NCBI GenBank assembly: GCA_036404255.1
Contig: DASWOP010000174.1
Location: forward strand, 1 to 16,048
Direction: 5' to 3'
Origin: JARLFX01 sp036404255
GTDB lineage: Bacteria; Acidobacteriota; Terriglobia; Terriglobales; Acidobacteriaceae
Length of the DNA: 16,048 nt
Numbering within the stretch: position 1 is the stretch's first letter; every line of letters begins with the position of its first letter. The notes beneath the pieces are model-generated. The model saw nothing but the letters and a program-made list of their open reading frames with translations. It had not been told where the DNA came from and ran no database searches. A program made the position numbers and the translations under genes. Shown here one piece after another: positions 14,330 to 16,048 of this stretch.

Positions 14330-14797
14330 ATGGCACTTGAAATTAATGACATCGTTCCTAACTTTACGCTGCAAAACCAGGATGGTGAGACGGTGAATCT
14401 CACGGACTTCGCGGGAAGCCCGGTGGTGCTGTTTTTCTATCCGCGGGCGGATACGCCGGGCTGCACGATTGAGGCATGCGGGTTCCGCGATGCGTTCAAG
14501 AAGCTGCTGAAGGCCGGCGTGGTGGTGCTGGGTATTTCGCGCGACACGGTGAAGAAACAGAAGAAGTTCCAGGAAAAGTATGACCTGCCGTATCCGCTGC
14601 TTGCTGATTTTGACGAGAAAATTATCAAACGGTTTGGCCTGTTGAAGAATAAAACGATGTACGGCAAGCCGGTGACCGGGGTGGAGCGGACGACGTACGT
14701 GATCGGGCCGGACCAGAGGCTGCTGCATGTGTTTGAGAAAGTGAAACCGGAGGGGCATGCGGAAGAGGTGCTAAAGTACTTGAAAAGCAGGGGTTAG
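14330..14797 (+). CDS. bcp: Thioredoxin-dependent peroxiredoxin (Bcp/PrxQ)
   Basis: This cytoplasmic enzyme reduces hydrogen peroxide and organic peroxides, being recycled by thioredoxin. The 155 residues match the PrxQ subfamily. FYPRADTPGCTIEACGFRD (36-54) carries the peroxidatic Cys 45 in the PGCT motif and the resolving Cys 50 five residues later. That spacing is the mark of PrxQ proteins that form an intramolecular disulfide. The conserved Arg further on lies in VERTTYVIG. ATG 14330 is chosen because GGGAG (14321-14325) precedes it at a good distance and the product begins as the family does (MALEINDIVPNFTL). The longer in-frame start at 14216 would add 38 Arg-rich residues and overlap the opposite gene. 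It is divergent from the exported Pro-rich protein gene, sharing a gap of only 43 bases. Confidence 0.95.
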   Translation: MALEINDIVPNFTLQNQDGETVNLTDFAGSPVVLFFYPRADTPGCTIEACGFRDAFKKLLKAGVVVLGISRDTVKKQKKFQEKYDLPYPLLADFDEKIIKRFGLLKNKTMYGKPVTGVERTTYVIGPDQRLLHVFEKVKPEGHAEEVLKYLKSRG

Positions 14798-14871
14798 GCG
14801 GTGCGCTGGGGCACTTTTGCCCGTGTGAGATTATGTTGCATTTCACGGGTCCAAGACGGTGAAGATGACGG

Positions 14872-14913
14872 GCTGCACGGTGCTCCACGGTAAACCCCGG
14901 GCATTCGTGCAGC
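14872..14913. repeat. Inverted repeat with 8-base arms
   Basis: GCTGCACG (14872-14879) pairs exactly with CGTGCAGC (14906-14913) across 26 bases. As RNA it would form a moderately stable stem with a large loop. It may be part of the 3' processing structure of bcp, or a decayed repeat. Confidence 0.35.
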
Positions 14914-15061
14914 GGAAGCTTTGGGCGGTATGGATTCTTCGGAGGCAGGGATTAGGGGCTCGTGCGGTGTGGGGAGTCCTGATGCAGTTTTCGCTGGGTG
15001 AAGGCCTGGGGATTTCTGGTTAGGAACTTTCTGGCGGCGGTGGGGTACGTGGGCACTCTCT

Positions 15062-15100
15062 GGGTTCTTCGACTGCGCTGCGCTCCGCTCAGAATGACAC
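15062..15100. repeat. REP-like repeat, GGGTTCTTCG...CTCAGAATGACAC type
   Basis: The unit begins GGGTTCTTCGACTGCGCTG and ends CGCTCAGAATGACAC. It shares its two ends with the unit at 15261-15290 (GGGATCCTTCG...CTCAGGATGAC). Units of this style are familiar to me from intergenic spaces of Acidobacteriota genomes. When read as codons it gives the nonsense string LRLRCAPLRMT, which is often mis-annotated as a gene. Confidence 0.65.
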
Positions 15101-15148
15101 TTCGAAAAGTGGTTGGTGAGGGTGGAGAGTGTCGCCGGTGTGAGCGAG

Positions 15149-15208
15149 AAGCAGATTCCGCGCGCTACGCTTCGGAATGACAACGCGCTGCGCTCGGAAT
15201 AACAAACA
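15149..15208. repeat. REP-like palindrome, copy B, with partial tandem copy
   Basis: Bases 15149-15184 repeat copy A at 1404-1442 almost exactly: AAGCAGATTCCG, then CGCGCTACGC, then TTCGGAATGACAA. One central base differs. A shortened second unit (CGCGCTGCGCTCGGAATAACAAAC, two-thirds of the element) follows directly to 15208. The tandem arrangement suggests local amplification. Unlike copy A it is not enclosed by the 12-base inverted repeat. Confidence 0.75.
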
Positions 15209-15260
15209 GAGACAATGGCCTTCCTGGGTTGGCCGTCGTGCAACGATAAAAGCAACTACA

Positions 15261-15290
15261 GGGATCCTTCGCTAAACGCTCAGGATGACG
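15261..15290. repeat. REP-like repeat, GGGATCCTTCG...CTCAGGATGACG type
   Basis: The unit begins GGGATCCTTCGCTAAACG and ends CTCAGGATGACG. It is a shorter relative of the unit at 15062-15100. No gene overlaps it. Confidence 0.6.
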
Positions 15291-15310
15291 GCGTGGGAGA
15301 GGCATCGGCA

Positions 15311-15324
15311 CGGGATATATCCCG
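15311..15324. other. Perfect 14-base palindrome
   Basis: CGGGATATATCCCG is fully self-complementary with no spacer. It lies 61 bases beyond the stop of the dehydrogenase gene, next to the tetraloop hairpin. It could be a protein-binding site or part of a 3' structure. Confidence 0.4.
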
Positions 15325-15330
15325 CATTCT

Positions 15331-15346
15331 CCCGGCCGAAGCCGGG
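15331..15346 (-). terminator. UUCG-tetraloop hairpin downstream of the aldehyde dehydrogenase gene
   Basis: Read on the minus strand this is CCCGGC-TTCG-GCCGGG, a perfect six-pair GC-only stem closed by a UUCG tetraloop, a very stable RNA hairpin. It begins 39 bases after the stop codon of the dehydrogenase gene. The bases that follow (AGAATGCGGG) include no T-run, so it is not a classical intrinsic terminator; it may protect or define the mRNA 3' end. Confidence 0.5.
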
Positions 15347-15385
15347 GGCTTGATCCCTCTCCCGTACACCATCTGTGAATTTGTT

Positions 15386-16048
15386 CTAGACCAGCGGTGC
15401 AACCATATCGTGAACGCGGACCAGTTTCTTGTTCACGAACTCCTGGATGCCCATGTTGCCGAGTTCGCGGCCGTAGCCGGAGTACTTGATGCCCCCGAAG
15501 GGGAGTTCGGCATCGGACCAGTCGATATTGTTAATGAACATCATGCCGGTATCGATCTGGCTGGCCAGACGCTGGCCGCGGGCTACGTCCGCAGTGAAGA
15601 CAGAGCCGCCGAGGCCAAAGTCTGAGTCGTTGGCGAGGGCAATGGCCTCTGCTTCGGTCTTCACGCGGAAGAACATGGCAACCGGGCCGAAAAATTCATC
15701 GCGGAAGGCGGGATTGTCCGGCTTCACATCGGTGAGGATGGTGGGCTGCATGAAGGAGCCGGGGCGATCCAAGCGTTTGCCGCCGGTCAGCACCTTGGCG
15801 CCATGCTTGACTGCGACATCGACCTGCTCAAGCAACTGAACGAGAGCGCCCTCAGTCGAGAGGGGGCCAAGAGAGGTGGTCTCGTCCATCGGATCGCCGG
15901 GCTTCAACGCCTCAATCGCAGTCTTGAACTTCGCCAGAAACTTATCCGCGAGCGCGTCCGCTACGATGAAGCGTTTTGAGGCGCAACAAGTCTGTCCGGC
16001 GTTGAACATGCGTCCCCAGACGGCCCAGGGAATCGTCTTCTCCAGATC
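15386..16048 (-). CDS. NAD(P)-dependent succinate-semialdehyde dehydrogenase, C-terminal part (cut by window edge)
   Basis: The visible 220 residues are the C-terminal half of an aldehyde dehydrogenase. The frame is open through the right edge, reading DLEKTIPWAVWGRMFNAGQTC, so the N-terminal NAD-binding part and the catalytic Glu lie outside. The catalytic Cys is the first one in GQTCC (visible residue 21). Also visible are the EFFGPVAMFFRV segment, NDSDFGLGGSVFT, and the C-terminal PFGGIKYSGYGRELGNMGIQEF, which fits the succinate-semialdehyde dehydrogenase group (GabD/Sad-like). The reaction is succinate semialdehyde to succinate with reduction of NAD(P), as in GABA breakdown. Exact substrate is not certain from half the protein; a broader aldehyde dehydrogenase is possible. 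The gene ends in TAG at 15386-15388 and is followed by a tetraloop hairpin. Confidence 0.85.
   Translation of the reverse strand, partial: DLEKTIPWAVWGRMFNAGQTCCASKRFIVADALADKFLAKFKTAIEALKPGDPMDETTSLGPLSTEGALVQLLEQVDVAVKHGAKVLTGGKRLDRPGSFMQPTILTDVKPDNPAFRDEFFGPVAMFFRVKTEAEAIALANDSDFGLGGSVFTADVARGQRLASQIDTGMMFINNIDWSDAELPFGGIKYSGYGRELGNMGIQEFVNKKLVRVHDMVAPLV

Larger units (their letters stand above)
14798..15385. other. 588-base gene-free stretch with repeats and palindromes
   Basis: I find no convincing gene here. Open frames on both strands lack ribosome sites and run through repeat units. The stretch holds a weak 5-4-5 hairpin just after bcp (GGGCA-CTTT-TGCCC, 14809-14822), a wider inverted repeat (14872-14913), three REP-like units (15062-15290) and two palindromes next to the dehydrogenase gene (15311-15346). 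It is the 3' end zone of two convergent genes. Confidence 0.7.

Noticed and set aside
14287..14403. A longer N-terminus for the exported Pro-rich protein (ATG 14403)
   Set aside because: It would overlap the start of bcp by 74 bases and place about 58 residues before the signal peptide.
14809..14822. Hairpin GGGCA-CTTT-TGCCC after bcp as an intrinsic terminator
   Set aside because: Only five pairs and no T-run follows; noted but too weak to call.
14998..15180. A 60-residue plus-strand frame in the gap after bcp
   Set aside because: It translates the REP-like unit (LRLRCAPLRMT is the usual nonsense product of this repeat) and has no ribosome site.
15215..15625. A 136-residue plus-strand frame crossing into the dehydrogenase gene
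   Set aside because: It begins in repeats and its second half is antisense to the well-recognised dehydrogenase.

Overview
The window is about 16 kb of a chromosome with high-GC coding regions. A 60-base sample inside mfd (7021-7080) is 37/60 G+C. It looks like a member of the Acidobacteriota, class Terriglobia (Acidobacteriaceae type). I infer this from the style of the exported proteins (signal peptides ending in PAQ), the gene content, and intergenic repeats of the type GGGATCCTTCG...CTCAGGATGAC and GCAGATTCC...GGAATGACAA. No rRNA, tRNA, CRISPR array, prophage or transposase gene was found.

Layout from left to right. (1) 156-1361 (+) is a membrane-anchored diguanylate cyclase, with a CRP-like perfect palindrome about 120 bases upstream. 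(2) 1363-1479 is a 117-base intergenic block between two convergent genes; it is bounded by a perfect 12-base inverted repeat and carries a REP-like palindrome. (3) 4935-1480 (-) is a tight three-gene cluster: gatB, a small secreted protein of low GC, and a 493-residue exported protein with a C-terminal membrane anchor. (4) 5807-5013 (-) is a two-gene low-GC operon of a newly noted 44-residue basic protein and a DUF6338-type membrane protein. (5) 5931-9569 (+) is mfd, the transcription-repair coupling factor, followed by a heptanucleotide repeat. (6) 9729-11495 (+) is an exported DUF885 protein and 11617-12495 (+) is galU. (7) On the minus strand there is a 61-residue CxxC protein that abuts galU tail to tail, and an exported Ala/Pro/Thr-rich protein with a recurring DPxRPxLxHxxP motif. 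(8) 14330-14797 (+) is a PrxQ/Bcp peroxiredoxin, divergent from that exported protein. (9) 14798-15385 is a gene-free stretch rich in REP-like repeats and palindromes. (10) 15386-16048 (-) is the C-terminal part of an NAD(P)-dependent succinate-semialdehyde dehydrogenase cut by the window edge.

Most named genes are housekeeping: tRNA amidation (GatB), repair (Mfd), UDP-glucose synthesis (GalU) and peroxide detoxification (PrxQ). They do not form one pathway. The accessory material consists of the low-GC operon between gatB and mfd, the low-GC gene inside the gatB cluster, the two exported proteins of unknown role, and the repeats. I found no complete, clearly new multi-gene system. The best candidates for undescribed biology are the 44-residue protein/DUF6338 pair, the repeated-motif exported protein, and the inverted-repeat-bounded REP block.
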